In this document: positions 45,222 through 57,803 of the stretch, piece by piece
Layout of the letters: each line of letters begins with the position of its first letter
Position numbering within the stretch: the first letter of the stretch is position 1
From: Rotaria sordida
Taxonomy: Eukaryota; Rotifera; Eurotatoria; Philodinida; Philodinidae
Direction of reading: 5' to 3'
NCBI GenBank assembly: GCA_905250125.1
Contig: CAJNOL010000782.1
Coordinates: forward strand, 35,013-99,012
DNA length: 64,000 nt
Made by a program: the position numbers and the translations under genes
The notes under the pieces: model-generated
Database searches by the model: none
What the model was told of the DNA's origin: nothing
The model's input: the letters and a program-made list of their open reading frames with translations, nothing else

Positions 45222-48200
45222 TTAAACTTCAGAAGCTAATGTTGACATATGTAAATCCTGATTTATTGACATAATATCTAATAAATGTTTTGTCTCATGT
45301 ATAAATGATGATGATGATGATGTTCGAGGTGTTATTTCATTATCAACATTTGATATTGTTCTTTCTTCTTGTTGAATTGATGATGTAGAAGATAATGATA
45401 TTGGTAAATGAGGAGATGATTGAGAATATATATTTATTGATCGAATTGTATCTTGTTCACTAACTTGATTAATATTAAATATATATGGTTCTAGAAAAAC
45501 AAAATATTTCTTCGCAATAACCAACTTACAAAATGAAATGACTTACTAGATTCGATATGTTCAAAAGAAGGTGATCGAGATTCTCGAACAACAATTGAAT
45601 GAACTCTTTGCTAAACAAATCATAATCAAAATAATAACATTGTATAAAGAAGAAAACAATGTTGTTAGCACAATCCCTCTGATAGAACCTGCAAATCCAA
45701 AATATCTGAATCTAATCTTGATCGAATTCGAGATCAACGTCCAATTGGATCTACTCCGTGAGATTAAAATATGAAATACGATGTTGTTAATCACAATAAA
45801 ATTGTTTTATTCTATCTAATGTGAGACATATTACTTTGTCATCCTTTTACTTAATCTTTCGGAAATGCAAGACGGAACTAGATCATATAAATTATAATGA
45901 AACGCTATTGATATTGTCAATGTCTATCATGTTCCTATAGTTACATCTGTCGATGAGACGAAGAACGAGTCCAAATTTCTACCTTTCTACTTTCAAATTC
46001 TTTTTAGATAATGTTTGATAAAGTAAGAATTTTGATTAACTCTTACTGTCATTTTTGTTGATGAAAGACGTTGAGCATTATTTAAACCATATTTTTTTCC
46101 ATAAAATAAATAATTTTTAATTGATAAACAAAGATGAAAACCTTTTAATCGACAAATAATTAATATTAATGTTATTGTTGCCATAATAAATATAAGTGAA
46201 AAAGTAAAAATTGTTATTTCAATAGGTCGAATTGATAAAATTGATTTTAAAATAAAATTTTTATTTTTATTTTTAATTGAAAAAAACGAAAATTGTTGTT
46301 GATTAATTAATGTTATATTAAAACAAAAATAATCAAATGAACATAATTCATATTGAGTTTGATTTAAATAATTTAAATTAAATTGATTAATTAACATTCG
46401 ACATTGATTAATAATTATTTCATTTTTATTAATTAAAATTAAATAATTTGAAAAAATTGAAATATTTAAATTTGTTTCAATAACTTTTAATTTTCCAATT
46501 TCATTTTTATTATAAAAATCATAAAGAAAATAAGTTGAATTTTCTAAACAAATATTTAATAAAGATGAAGTTAAAGATGAAGATGAAGATAAAGATAAAG
46601 ATGAAGATGATTCAATAAAATTCGAAATAGTTGTTAATTGATCAATAAGAATAAATTGAATTGTTATATTTGTTGATAACCATTCTTGAGTTAATTCATG
46701 TTTTATTCGAATATTTAATAAATAAATTAATTTAGAAGAAAGATAATTTGAAATTTTTAAAATAAAATTATTTATTAAAGGAGAAGAAATAAGTGAAAAT
46801 GTTGAATAATAATTATCATCAAGTAAAAGAATATATTTATCAAATGGATAATAAAAAGAAAAAATATTTATTTGAAATAAAATTTCATTTATTGAAATAT
46901 TTTTATAAATAAAAAATTGATTTGAATTATTTAATTGTTTAATAAATAATGATTGAATATTAAAATAATATGAAATATTATTTATATTATTAATTAAACG
47001 AAAATATATTTTAACATTAGTAAAACAATTTAAATATTTATTATTTAAATAAAATCCTTCAATTAATAAATTTATATTATTATTTAAATAATTATTATTA
47101 TTATTATTATTTAATAAAAAATTTTCATTTGATATAAATAATTCACCTGTTAAAGAATTTATTTCAATAAAATTTGTTTTATTTATTAATTTATATAAAA
47201 TTTTATTTTTTTTATCATTTGATTTTGCATTAACATTACCTAATATTGTTCCATTTTTTAAAAATGATTTTATTTTTATTATAAATTTATATTCAAATAA
47301 ATCAAATTTTGGTTTTTTTAATATTTTTTCAATTTTAATATTTATATTCATTAAATTAAATAATTCATTATTATTAATTAAATTATAATTAATTGCATAT
47401 AAAATTAAATTATATTCATTTTCAATATATTCATTTTTTATTAATGAATTATATTTTAATGCTAATTGATCATATTGATTTAATAATAATGATTTTGATA
47501 TTATTTCAAATTCAAATAATGGTAAACAATTTATTAATGTTTTATTTTTATTTTCTTTTATTATTAATTTTTCTTTTTTTTTTGAACAATCAAGAATATA
47601 ATCGATTTTACCATTTAAACCTTCATCTAAATCTTTTGCACCTTCAAATAATATTTTATATCCACCAAATATATTTTCACGAAATTTTAATTCTATTGAG
47701 GAATTTCGAAATTCTGGTTTATTATCATTTTCACTTCAAATTAAAAAACAAAAAATATTTTCATTATCAATATAAATCATTTCATGTAAATTACAATCAA
47801 CTTTCTTTAAACTTGTTCAATATAATAACAAGTATTTCATGAAATTTTATGAAAGTCACTCAAAAAAAAATATTGTTTTACTTTTCAGATATATCGAAGA
47901 TTACTATTGTCAAAGAAATATATTTCTCTTTTTTTATTGTGATTTTTTGTGACATTTATATCTCATCATGAAAAATAATCTTAAATCGATGAACTATTAA
48001 TGAGTTAATTAATACTCTCAAGTAAATACATATTTCATGAATGAATCATATTAAAAAGTTGAAATTTTGATCAGAAAAAAAGAATAAAAATTTGAATAAG
48101 TACTCATTCTGATAAAAATGTCAACTTTCTAAATAGTTTCTGTTGCCCAAAAAACCTTCATTAAAATCATGATTTTAAAAGAAACCAATCTAATGGAAAA

Positions 48201-49433
48201 TATCATCTATATAAATCATAGTTGTATGCTTTTAAATTGCATACTAAGTACTATAGAGTCTTGTAATAATCCACCTAGGACTTCATAGAGTAGTCTGAAC
48301 AACCACCTTACTAAAACCGAATCTCAATATGGCTTCTTTTTCATGCTTTATATACTCAGATAGTTAAGAAATTATCAGAAAAGTTTCAACATATGAAACG
48401 ATTTCTTATCAAGTATAAATCAGTATATATGATTTTTTATTAATTGTCATATATAGCTTGTTGAGGATGTAGATGTGTTAAAAGTTCTTACTCTCCCTTA
48501 CATCCACACACACACACACACACACATATACCCACCTTCAAGATTTGAATATATTCAGCATGAAAAAAAGAACCATCTTGAAATTTCTATTTGATAAGAC
48601 TTCATAAACTATTCTACAACACTCCTAGATCAGTTCTATCGAAAATCATGATCTTGAGCACAATGACAATTTTGACGAAAATATCTTCTGAGTTGAAGGA
48701 GCTACCGAGAAGACTAAACTTTCTACTAGAATGAGTACTCATCCAGATCTCTCTCTTCTCTCTCTCTAACCAAAATTTCAACTTTTTAATAAGACTCATT
48801 CATTAAATATCTATATGCACAAAACAAGGAAAAATAACAATGTTTTTATAATAGATACTCAAATCTCAAGTGTATTCACACTGACAATTTCAAGCCAAAC
48901 GAATATATTTATGTTGAGATATAACTCACATAAAAAGTTGTAAAAAAAATGTACTTTTTTGACAATTAGAAATCTTAGAAAAGCTTCCATATCTCAAGAA
49001 TGAAATAAGATTTTTTCGAATGATTTGTGTAGAAATTCATTAAAGACTTATTGTATAAATAAAATAATAAAAAAACTTACTCAATAATATGTATTGGTAT
49101 AACCCAATATTGTTCACCATCATTAACAAGTATATGAAGTTCAATTAAACAATATGAACGATCAAAACATTTTTTTTCACCTATTAATTTTTCACGATCA
49201 ATTTCATTTATTGTAAATAAATTTTGATCTTTTATTGTAAATAAATTTGTTTCAAATCCACCTAAATTTAATAAAACTAATTTTAAATCTTTTACTTCAT
49301 TTGTTAATTCTAAAATATTTGTATTTATTGGAATATTTTCTTTTAAATCAATTGTTGGATAAGTTTTTGTTAATGTTGTTAATAAACTATTTTTTATAAT
49401 AATAAATAATAATATACAATTATAAATTAACAT
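45222..49433 (-). CDS. Compact divergent cadherin (protocadherin-like), 4 exons, 790 aa
   Basis: Cadherins are calcium-dependent adhesion receptors. Exons are 49081-49433, 46047-47733, 45547-45610 and 45222-45490; the phases close at 790 residues. Residues 1-20 are a signal peptide. Exon 1 encodes a first cadherin domain (IDLKENIPINTNILEL; FTINEIDREKLIGEKKCFDR; IELHILVNDG) resembling protocadherin EC1. The splice to exon 2 restores the calcium-binding linker DENDNKPEF, followed by FRENIFGGYKILFEGAKDLD and EGLNGKIDYIL, a second domain. Later domains (FIEINSLTGELFIS) are recognisable but lack most DxND/DRE calcium ligands and are Asn/Ile/Leu-rich. One membrane helix lies at about residues 620-645 (ITIFTFSLIFIMATITLILI), then a Ser/Thr-rich tail without an evident catenin-binding motif. 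The ectodomain is small, roughly five to six units. The first intron (1347 bp) contains a foldback repeat. Confidence 0.85.
48028..48816. mobile_element. Foldback element in cadherin intron 1
   Basis: TCATGAATGAATCATATTAA then AAAGTTGAAATTTTG (48036-48070) pairs with the inverted copy near 48770-48805 (CAAAATTTCAACTTTTTAAT, AAGACTCATTCATTAA). GTACTCATTCT near 48101 also has an inverted partner near 48731. The middle contains a CA repeat. Arms are about 110-150 bp. Confidence 0.65.
48507..48527. repeat. CA microsatellite
   Basis: About ten CA units lie within the first intron of the cadherin gene, inside the foldback element. Confidence 0.9.
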
Positions 49434-52400
49434 TTCTTTTTTTTTCTTCTTTATTTTTTAGTAAACACGTCTCAATTAATATCTATGAATAAATTTTCAT
49501 TTGTGAACAATTCTTTTCTATTCAACATCATTCAACACAAGAGAAAACAATCACAAAACTGTTCATTAACACTTTCTCTTCCTTCTTCTCTCTTTTTTTT
49601 CTTCATCTCTTTCTTATTCAAACGGAAAACATGTACAGAAAGAGAGAGGAAGAAACGATGACAGTGGCTACTTTTTTTTTCTCTTGTTAACACATCAATC
49701 AATAATTTTCTATTAAATCAGATTGAATAACAACATAATAGAATGAAGTTTATCCTTCGAGATAGTCTTATATAAAATTTCTCGTCAATATTTTATCACT
49801 AAACTTTGTCAATATTGGAAAATAAAAAACAAAATTCGAGAGTAATTAATTCATTTGTTCTTCGTTTCTCTTTTACTCTTTATCTAAACATTAGCTGACA
49901 CTTTTTGTCTACATTGAAAAGCACGTACATATTTCGATCCATCTTACGTCTGTTGTCGTCTTCGTCAACACTGATTAATTTTTTTTCCTCATTGTTATTG
50001 CGTGGTCATTCTTCTTTAGTTAAACACTTATAGATCAAAGGATGTGCGATCTACTAAAAGTCATCATCTATTAAACAACATTTTAACTATTTATCACGCA
50101 CTTTTTTTTTTCTTCTAAAGTTTTCATCTAATTGGAGTTCTTTTTTTTTTTTGTTTTATGATGGAGAAGATGTGTCTCTGTTGTTCATTTATGGTCAAGT
50201 GAAAAAGTATAAAAGAAAAAACCAAAAACGGAAGTTTGATCAATGTGAAGACAAATCACCGGCGTCTTGTCTTCTTACTTTAACAGCATTTTATATGAAT
50301 AGAAATCAAGATGAAAGAATGTCGAAATTGTCTTTGTTGTGTTGCTTTATTGATTATAAAGAAAAATGTTGAGCGGCTGTGTCGATTAATAATTTCTAGG
50401 TTTTTTTTATCCAAATCAATGATTTCAACAGATGATTGTTTCCAAAGATGTTCATTATCATCAGTAAATGCATTCGAGCAAAGCTAACTATTTGTTTTGC
50501 TACTTTTCTTCTTTTGTTAGAACACAATACAATAGCAGAAAAGGTTATTTAGGCGATACCGCTTTTATTATTTTATCCTTTTAACGATTATTCAGTAAGC
50601 GGATATGTCCTTGAGGGAATGTCGATTTTCCAATTCGATTTAAAATATGAACGAAAGTTGTATTGTATTGTGAACAGGTGAAAAAGAGATAATTGGAAAG
50701 ATCCGGTTCTATAGTTTATATTGTGCAGGCGTAGTCGATAAAAAAAAGGAAGGTAATCAATGAAACATAAAAAGTGTGCCTACAATAACGAACACAGGAA
50801 ATCGACAGTCGAGCGCGATGATAACTTTGCACTGTGTGTATGATGTTTTTTTCCTTTGTACAAAGTTCGCAAACAATACGTTGAATACTGACGTGTGTAT
50901 GAATTGATGAAGCGAGAGAAAACAGGCAGGTGTCACACTTTAGAAAGCGACAAGAAGACAAGGTTAGTCTATTGACAATATATTCATCATAATTCTAGGT
51001 TGTTAAAAAATCATCATTTTTCGAATGTATAATAGAAATGAAAGAATTTAACTCTGTCTTCCAGAACGATTTCAGAAGAGTCATTAATGAACCAAATATT
51101 GAAATAGAGTATGGGCCTCTTTGGTAGGTCAATGGTATATCAAATCGACCAGGTGCACTTTCTTGTGTGCAGAGGAATTTAGCAACTCCAGTTGTTATTG
51201 GGCGAGGGTAGAGACATGAAAATTTCTATTTTCTTTTAATTCAACAATACGAATCAAGAAAAAAATCATTATATAAAAAGTTTGTTTTTTATTGATTATA
51301 AAACATGTGCTTCTGAAACAATTTTCTATGTACATAACATCTGTTTTTTCTCGAAATAATAACATCATCAAAAAAAGTATATAAGTATTGATTCATTATT
51401 TTTCAACTTCGAATATGATAAGATTTAAAACAAGCAAGATGTGATTTTGGGTCTCTTCTTGTTCAACACTCACACCTACATCAAACATTTATAAAACAAC
51501 AAATAATGCTTGCATTTATAAATAACAACAATCTGTTTACTTATCTATACATAAATATCAACGAGCATTATGTTTAGACGAGAATGTTTAAATTTTTTTT
51601 TCCATATCATTATCTCCCAATGACAACTTTAGTTGCTATTTTGTATCTTACAATCTCTTGTTCGAGTAATGCGTAGAAAATTTGAAAATGCAATAGCAGC
51701 TACTTTTGTCGATATTTATCATACAACACATCATCAAGATATATGTTTTTCGTGGGTAAAAAAAAACAAAGAGGTCCTTTTTTTTAATAATCTTATAGTC
51801 GTCACTTTTTTAAGTCGTATATCTTGAAGACAGAGCAATAATACAAAATATTTTTTATGCTAAATGATACATTATGAAATTCTCCAAACATAATGTATAC
51901 AGAGTTGTTGAATATCACTCGTTCTGTAGTGTTTCTAAAAATGATCATTCTCGTTATCAATGGAGGATAAAGAGTTAAAATGTATAGAATGTGTAGTAAT
52001 TGATTGACTAATGGCATATTTGTTTATTGAAAATAGAATGGAGTGATTCTGACATTGCATTGATATTGATTTGAAACTATTTAAACACCGTTAAGATCTT
52101 CATGAAAATACGATATACAATAGCATTCAATAGTTTGATTGTGTTATCTTAATTGACTCCATACTAAATTCATATTTGGAAAACTTACTTATATGTTTCA
52201 ATTTAATTTATCTTGAATTATTTTTTTTTGTGCTTTGGACAGATACTCTTGTATCAATCAGTTGTTCATATATTATTGTGTATGATCAGCAGGATGGTGT
52301 TGTAACTTTTAATTGTCACCACTCAAACGACTCTTGTAATGGCTAGTTTTCTCAGCATGACGTTTCTAATTCGTTTATACACTTACAATGTTGCTCAAAT

Positions 52401-53219
52401 GATTCTCTTCTCATTACCAATCAAATTATATCAATTTTCCATGAGACAAAGTGCTTCACAATTTAATTTGCACAGATAAAGATTTGGTTTTTTTTTTCAT
52501 AATCAACAAATAGGTTTGAAAGCTTAATCACAGTATTTTACCTTATGTATAATATGGTTTTAGAGCAAACATATGCTTGATTATATCTCAATCAACTTAG
52601 CATGTATTTATTTCTCTGTAAACAATTAATACGCTATAATATAACTGTATTGAGTAGTGCGCATTGTTTGTTTCCATATAAGAAGATACGACGAATCGAA
52701 TCAAAATATAATCATTTTTTCAAATCACAATTGTTTCTTATTAGTGACTAGTGCACGATATGCCCTAGTAAGAGAGTGAGAAATATGATGGAATTTTGAA
52801 AATTATTAGTATGAACTTTGCCTAATATTTTTTTTCGATCCAAAATAAATTTTTGGAAAATATAGATCGATTTGTCATCTGAATATAATCTTTTATATCG
52901 AAACAATTATTTATTTTAATAGATTCGAAAATTAAGATTTAATTGGTTTGGTCGAATAATTATTGAAAAGAATTTCAATAAACCATGAAATATAGTTTAA
53001 TTTACTTAGACAGAAGTGACTAGCGCTTCTTTTTCTTCTTTTATTTTGATTTAAACAAAGAAAATGTACATAAAACAATAGTATAAAAAAACTTGCCATA
53101 ATATACTAGAAAAAATAAACAAGAGCTTTTGATACGAATATCCTTACAGTAGAATATAATTTAAATAAAACATGGGAATGAGATTGAAGATCAATAACGT
53201 CCGAAACTTAATAGATACA
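49434..53219. other. Gene desert, first part
   Basis: This region begins with the 5' flank of the cadherin gene. Short unrelated frames are present, but nothing codes for a recognisable protein and no RNA gene is seen. Confidence 0.4.
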
Positions 53220-53221
53220 TA

Positions 53222-54163
53222 CTTAGGGCATATCAAAAGTAACGATATTTGTTAATAAAACTCTGCAAAGAAGAGTTAATCAAAGTTTTGTTTCAGCATT
53301 TATTGAGGCTCATAGTCATGCTTATGTACGCATCATCAATTTGTTTCAAGACATTTGTTGAAAGATTTTTTTGAATAATCTTTGATTAAAAAATTCATCA
53401 TCTTGGTTACAGCACTCAATATAACGGTTAGGAACAATTTTGATTGGTCAGAGTTTGTTGGATATGACTGACTAAAGAAACATAGCAAATATATGAAGTA
53501 GTAATAGATGACTAGTTCTAGATTTTGTCACACACAGATGGTCTCAATAGCTTTGAACTAGAAGGATTGGAAACGAAAAATCTCCGCCAGCTTCAGTTTG
53601 ATGCAGCAGGTTGGCCTCAAAAGTATGTTTCGTGTGTTTTCTTAATGCAACCAATCAAAGACTCTTCAAACAAAGACATATGAAAAGAGACCAGGCTTCT
53701 AATTACCGCTATTATATCAATAATTCCCTAAAACTACTTATAAACAGAGTGAGAAGGAAAGATCATCAACTAATGCTCAGGACATCAAAAGTCATCATAG
53801 CAACGTTCAAGCATATGTATATAAAGATTTTTTTTTACTGTCTTCGTCAAAACGTATCATAATTATTTTATGCTCACCTTATTCTACGGGTCAAGTACTA
53901 CGTAGTTTTCCAGAGCTCTATCTAATTGATAAACTTAATCAATCGAGCGGTCCTTAATTACTGTATTGAGTGCTGTAGCCAAGATGATGAATTTTTTAAT
54001 CAAAGATTATTCAAAAAAATCTTTCAACAAATGTCTTGAAACAAATTGATCGTGCGTACATAAGCATGACTATGAGCCTTAATAAATGCTGGAACAATAA
54101 CTTGATTAACTCTCCTTTGTAGAGTTTTATTAGCAAATATCGATACTTTTGGTATGCCCTAAG
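53222..54163. mobile_element. Mariner-like foldback element with TA duplication
   Basis: The left end CTTAGGGCATATCAAAAGTA and the inverted right end (CTTAGGGCATACCAAAAGTA) are both flanked by TA (53220-53221 and 54164-54165), the Tc1/mariner target. The arms are about 220 bp and roughly 93-95 percent identical by eye (shared blocks TCATAGTCATGCTTATGTAC, AAATTGTTTCAAGACATTTG), so insertion was fairly recent. The ~500-bp centre has an 83-codon frame (53611-53862) with no recognisable transposase motif, so the element is non-autonomous. Confidence 0.85.
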
Positions 54164-54164
54164 T

Positions 54165-54285
54165 AGCATCTTAGATGATGCCTCTAGAATATTACATGAT
54201 GCTTCGAGCATCTTACATAATGCTTGTAGCATCTTAGATTATGCCTCTAGCATCTCAGATAATGTTGCTAGTATCTCAGATGAGA
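54165..54285. repeat. 21-bp tandem repeat, ~5.7 copies
   Basis: Units of the type TAGCATCTTAGATGATGCCTC run head to tail with a few changes. The array abuts the right end of the preceding mobile element. A minus-strand frame across it is a periodic artefact. Confidence 0.85.
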
Positions 54286-56022
54286 ATAATTTCCATGAGA
54301 TTCATTATTCGCATTTAGAAAAAAATGCTAATGTGTGATTGTTTGCTATTTCGACATGTAAGTTCTTTCAAAAGTTATAATTTATAACTTATATAAAATT
54401 TTATGTTTTCTTCTTTTTACTAGACTTAGTTGGATCTTTCAACTCGAATTATAAATTTATAATTAGGATAAAATTTATATTATGTTTTTTTTGCCGCAAT
54501 TATATGGGTGCCTAATTCGAATTATAAATTCGAATTCGAAAAAAATTCCATCTTTTGGTTTTTTTTGCCATAGTTATATGGGGGCCTTTTTTTTATTTTC
54601 GAAGTGATATCGAGCAATTGAAGCTTCATTTATATTCGAACTCGAATTAGGTATCTCATATATAATTCCTTAAAAATTCTTAAAAAACATCGAGCAAAAA
54701 AAGCAAAACTTCTAAAGATTGGGGTGACCTCTCTGTCTCCTGGTCGCGACAGCTCTGAAAATAACATGCGTCTATCTTCTTCTACAAACTACATCATTCT
54801 ATCAAAAGAAATAACAATTCCACATACATTATTGCCAGTCGAATCATGTGTCTACTATAGAAATACAAGTATGATACACTATGTTCCTTCATAATATGAT
54901 ATTATCAAATAATGCTATTATTTCTTCATCTTTATTATTCAATAGATAAATTTTCATTACATAGAATACTGTTTTGTGACAATTTTATTTTTGAAAAAAA
55001 TTGAATAAATTATCAATTAAAAACTAATGAGTCATTCGATATATTCTAATATGTATTAATTATTAACACTTGATATTTATCGGGACAAATATCATGATAT
55101 TGATTAAAACAATGATGAAAAACAAATGACGTAGAATTATATATGAATCAAATTTGTCAAACAGTTAAAGAAACTGGATCATGTGCTCATCGTATTATAA
55201 TGTATTTAATTGTATTATTTCAATCATGTGATGAACAAATTATTTATTGACAAGAATATGTTAAAAAAAAACAGATATTTAATTAAATAATTATTTGATT
55301 TATCTTTTTTTATTGAAATATTTTTTGTTATATTAAATTTAGGTATCTGAAATCAAAAAATATTTTATGTCTTGTTGATGTAGTTCAAAGAGAGTTATGA
55401 TCCAAATTAATATTCAATTTTGAATGTTTCAGTCATATGAAAAAGGTTATTTTATTAGAAAAATCTAAATATGTTTTAAAAATATTCTTTATAATTTAGA
55501 TATTATTTCTAATTTTATTACAATAATGTAAATCAATGGGCAAAGCAAAGTCTGTTTGATTCTTCTTGACTTTCATATTGCTTATCCTATCAAAGGTATG
55601 TTTTGAAAAAATAAAGAAAAATTGAAAAGAAACTTTTGATGAAATAAATAATAAACAGTCAATATATTTTTTCGTAATTATATATTATCAAATAATGTCG
55701 TTATTTGCTGATCTCTATTCTTCTCACAATGATTTTACATCGAAAGGTGGTCATATTCGTTGCAAAATTGTACGTATAATAATTGTCTCGTTTTATTTTG
55801 GTGACGATGAACAATAGTTAATTCATTCGGATGGGTTTTTATGAAAATAAAAATAACTTAACCTTTCGAAAGAAAACACAACCAATATATAACGAGTGTT
55901 CCAGGTGAAATTGCACTAAACCTCAGTGGGTTCTTTATCTCGTTTTCTATTTATTAAAAAATTGTTTATATGCCAAACGATAGAGAATTTGAAGCTCTAT
56001 AAAACTACGTTTATCATAGATC
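54286..56022. other. Gene desert, second part
   Basis: There are two diverged copies of a TTTTTTTGCC...TATATGGG motif (54490-54515 and 54565-54590). At 55143 a short plus-strand frame (MNQICQTVKETGSCAHRIIM) ends at a stop after about 36 codons and could be a gene fragment, but I cannot identify it. Confidence 0.35.
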
Positions 56023-56176
56023 TAGATGCATTACTATTAAAGAAAATAAAAATGAAAAATAAATATAGTCGAAAATATACAGTACGGTGAGTTACTATAA
56101 ATAACCTATCGTAGTGTATATTTTCGACTACATTTATTTTTCATTTTTATTTTCTTTGATACTAATACATCTACAG
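56023..56176. mobile_element. Short hairpin MITE, ~150 bp
   Basis: AAAGAAAATAAAAATGAAAA then ATAAATATAGTCGAAAATAT (56040-56080) is matched almost perfectly by the inverted right arm (56115-56160). Arms are about 60 bp with a ~30-bp loop. The outer TAGATG/CATCTA also pair. Confidence 0.85.
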
Positions 56177-56336
56177 GATGACTGAAAAGTAACTCCATAT
56201 TTTAAATTCTTTATTACCCGCAAACAGCAAAAGATATCGTCCTGATTTTTTTCACCATTTTGAAGCACGGACTATGACATTATATTATCGATGAAATAAG
56301 TTGATTGATCATTCCACTATCTAAGATCAAGCACTA

Positions 56337-56940
56337 ATAGAGTTGCAATGGTGATGACAACTGATCTAACGGTAACCGTTTCACCGAAAACCGGTGTGAA
56401 CTGCTAGCCGTTCAACCGATAACCGGTTCAGGCCGGTTATCATTACACTCGCATATCGTTTTACGTTTGGAGCTATATGTTGAATAAAGCGAATACTCAT
56501 TATCCCTCATGTCCTATATATAGGGACACTTAGACCATTTCGAGTCCTATATGAGAGATATGCCTAAGACCTCTCAAGACCTAGGTTGCGAGGTACCAAA
56601 GTGATTTCAAATCCTACGTACGGGGAATATCTAAGAGTCCTGAAGTTCTCTATATATGGAGATCATAGAAGAGGTGTTAGTTATCCTTCTCTATACAGCA
56701 TTTGTCAGGCCTTAAGTACTCATGGATAGTACTTGGAGCCACTTCGGTAGTCTTCCCTCTTATATTGGAATATGATGGATGATGAGTACTGGCTTTATTC
56801 AACATATAGCTCCAAGCGTAAAACAATATGCGAGTGGAACGGTTATCAGTTCACACCGGTTACCGATTAGACCGGTTTTCGGTAGAACCGTTACCGATTC
56901 CTACGATCAAGCGGTGACTAATCGTCACCGTTGCATCCCT
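56337..56940. mobile_element. Non-autonomous hAT-like element with perfect 8-bp TSD
   Basis: AAGCACTA occurs immediately left (56329-56336) and right (56941-56948) of a 604-bp element. Terminal repeats (left GTTGCAATGGTGATGA; right end inverted AGGGATGCAACGGTGACGAT) continue into ACCGGTT-rich arms and a block TGGAGCTATATGTTGAATAA that pairs with its inverted copy near 56780. Total arm length is about 190 bp. An 8-bp duplication and (C)AGGGATG-like ends are hAT hallmarks. There is no transposase frame. Confidence 0.9.
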
Positions 56941-57334
56941 AAGCACTAATTTCCTCTTGAGAATGTAAAAATAACTCATTATTTTGAATAGTTTATTATT
57001 CATATATGGAAACAAATATCATAACAACCCTTAAGTCACCCTTGCCATGACTCTTGGTTTATGTGGGATTTTGAGACATTATGTATTATAAGAATGAAAT
57101 AAAATTAAAGATGAAATTATATCAAAAAAGAATTTGAATCTCTTAGTATTGATATAAATCTATAGTTATTATTAAAAGATGTTTACATGACAACTTTCAA
57201 TGATGAACACAAGAAAAAGAGCAATTTATTCTGAAATTAATTGATAATTATGAAACATCATACGATATTATTTAAAAAGTGTTAATAATGAAATTTCTCT
57301 GTGAAGGATTCGTCACTTTTGAGCTCAAATTTTA

Positions 57335-57803
57335 GTGCATATAGAAAGAACTTTTAGATTAGAATAACTCCAAAATGATTTAGATCCGTAGGCTTTCTCT
57401 ACATAATTACGACAGTTTTGCTGGATTTTTACCAAGGGATGTTTAATTGGCGAGAAAACTGGATAGAAAATTTTTCACCTAAAACTTTGTCTGCAAATAG
57501 GTATCTTCTTCCTAAGAATATTCTAAAACTCGATTTTTCTGATCATTTCAAAAATCTAATTGGCTTTGAACATTGAATATTTCAAGAAGAAAGCAATCTT
57601 GCTGACTATAACTTTTAGGATATTCTTAAGGATCAGAATATCTACTTAAAGGTACAATTTCACTTCAAAAATCCATTGTTCAGCTTTTCTGTCAATACTT
57701 CGTCCTATGGACAAAATTGTCGTAACTGTATAGAAAAAAGGTATATGAGCCCCAAAATATTTTTAGGATTATTGTAGTCTAAAGATCTGTTCTATATGTA
57801 CAC
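57335..57803. mobile_element. Foldback element, ~470 bp
   Basis: GTGCATATAGAAAGAACTTT at the left pairs with the inverted right end (GTGTACATATAGAACAGATC), followed by TTAGATTAGAATAAC/TTAGACTACAATAAT, TACGACAGTTTTG/TACGACAATTTTG and further blocks to a tip near 57560. Arms are about 230 bp and moderately diverged. No target duplication was identified. Confidence 0.75.

Noticed and set aside
47393..47842. 149-codon plus-strand frame
   Set aside because: It is antisense to cadherin exon 2, whose minus-strand reading restores a DENDNKPEF linker and correct phases. The plus frame is an AT-rich shadow.
53611..53862. 83-codon frame inside the TA-flanked foldback as a transposase
   Set aside because: No DDE/D catalytic spacing or helix-turn-helix could be recognised. 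It is too short for a transposase.
54011..54232. Minus-strand frame with MLEAS repeats
   Set aside because: It covers the 21-bp tandem array and the terminal repeat of the mariner-like element and is not a protein.
55143..55560. Short frame starting MNQICQTVKETGSC as an exon
   Set aside because: It stops after about 36 codons, and possible downstream exons cannot be joined without further stops. Left as unassigned sequence.
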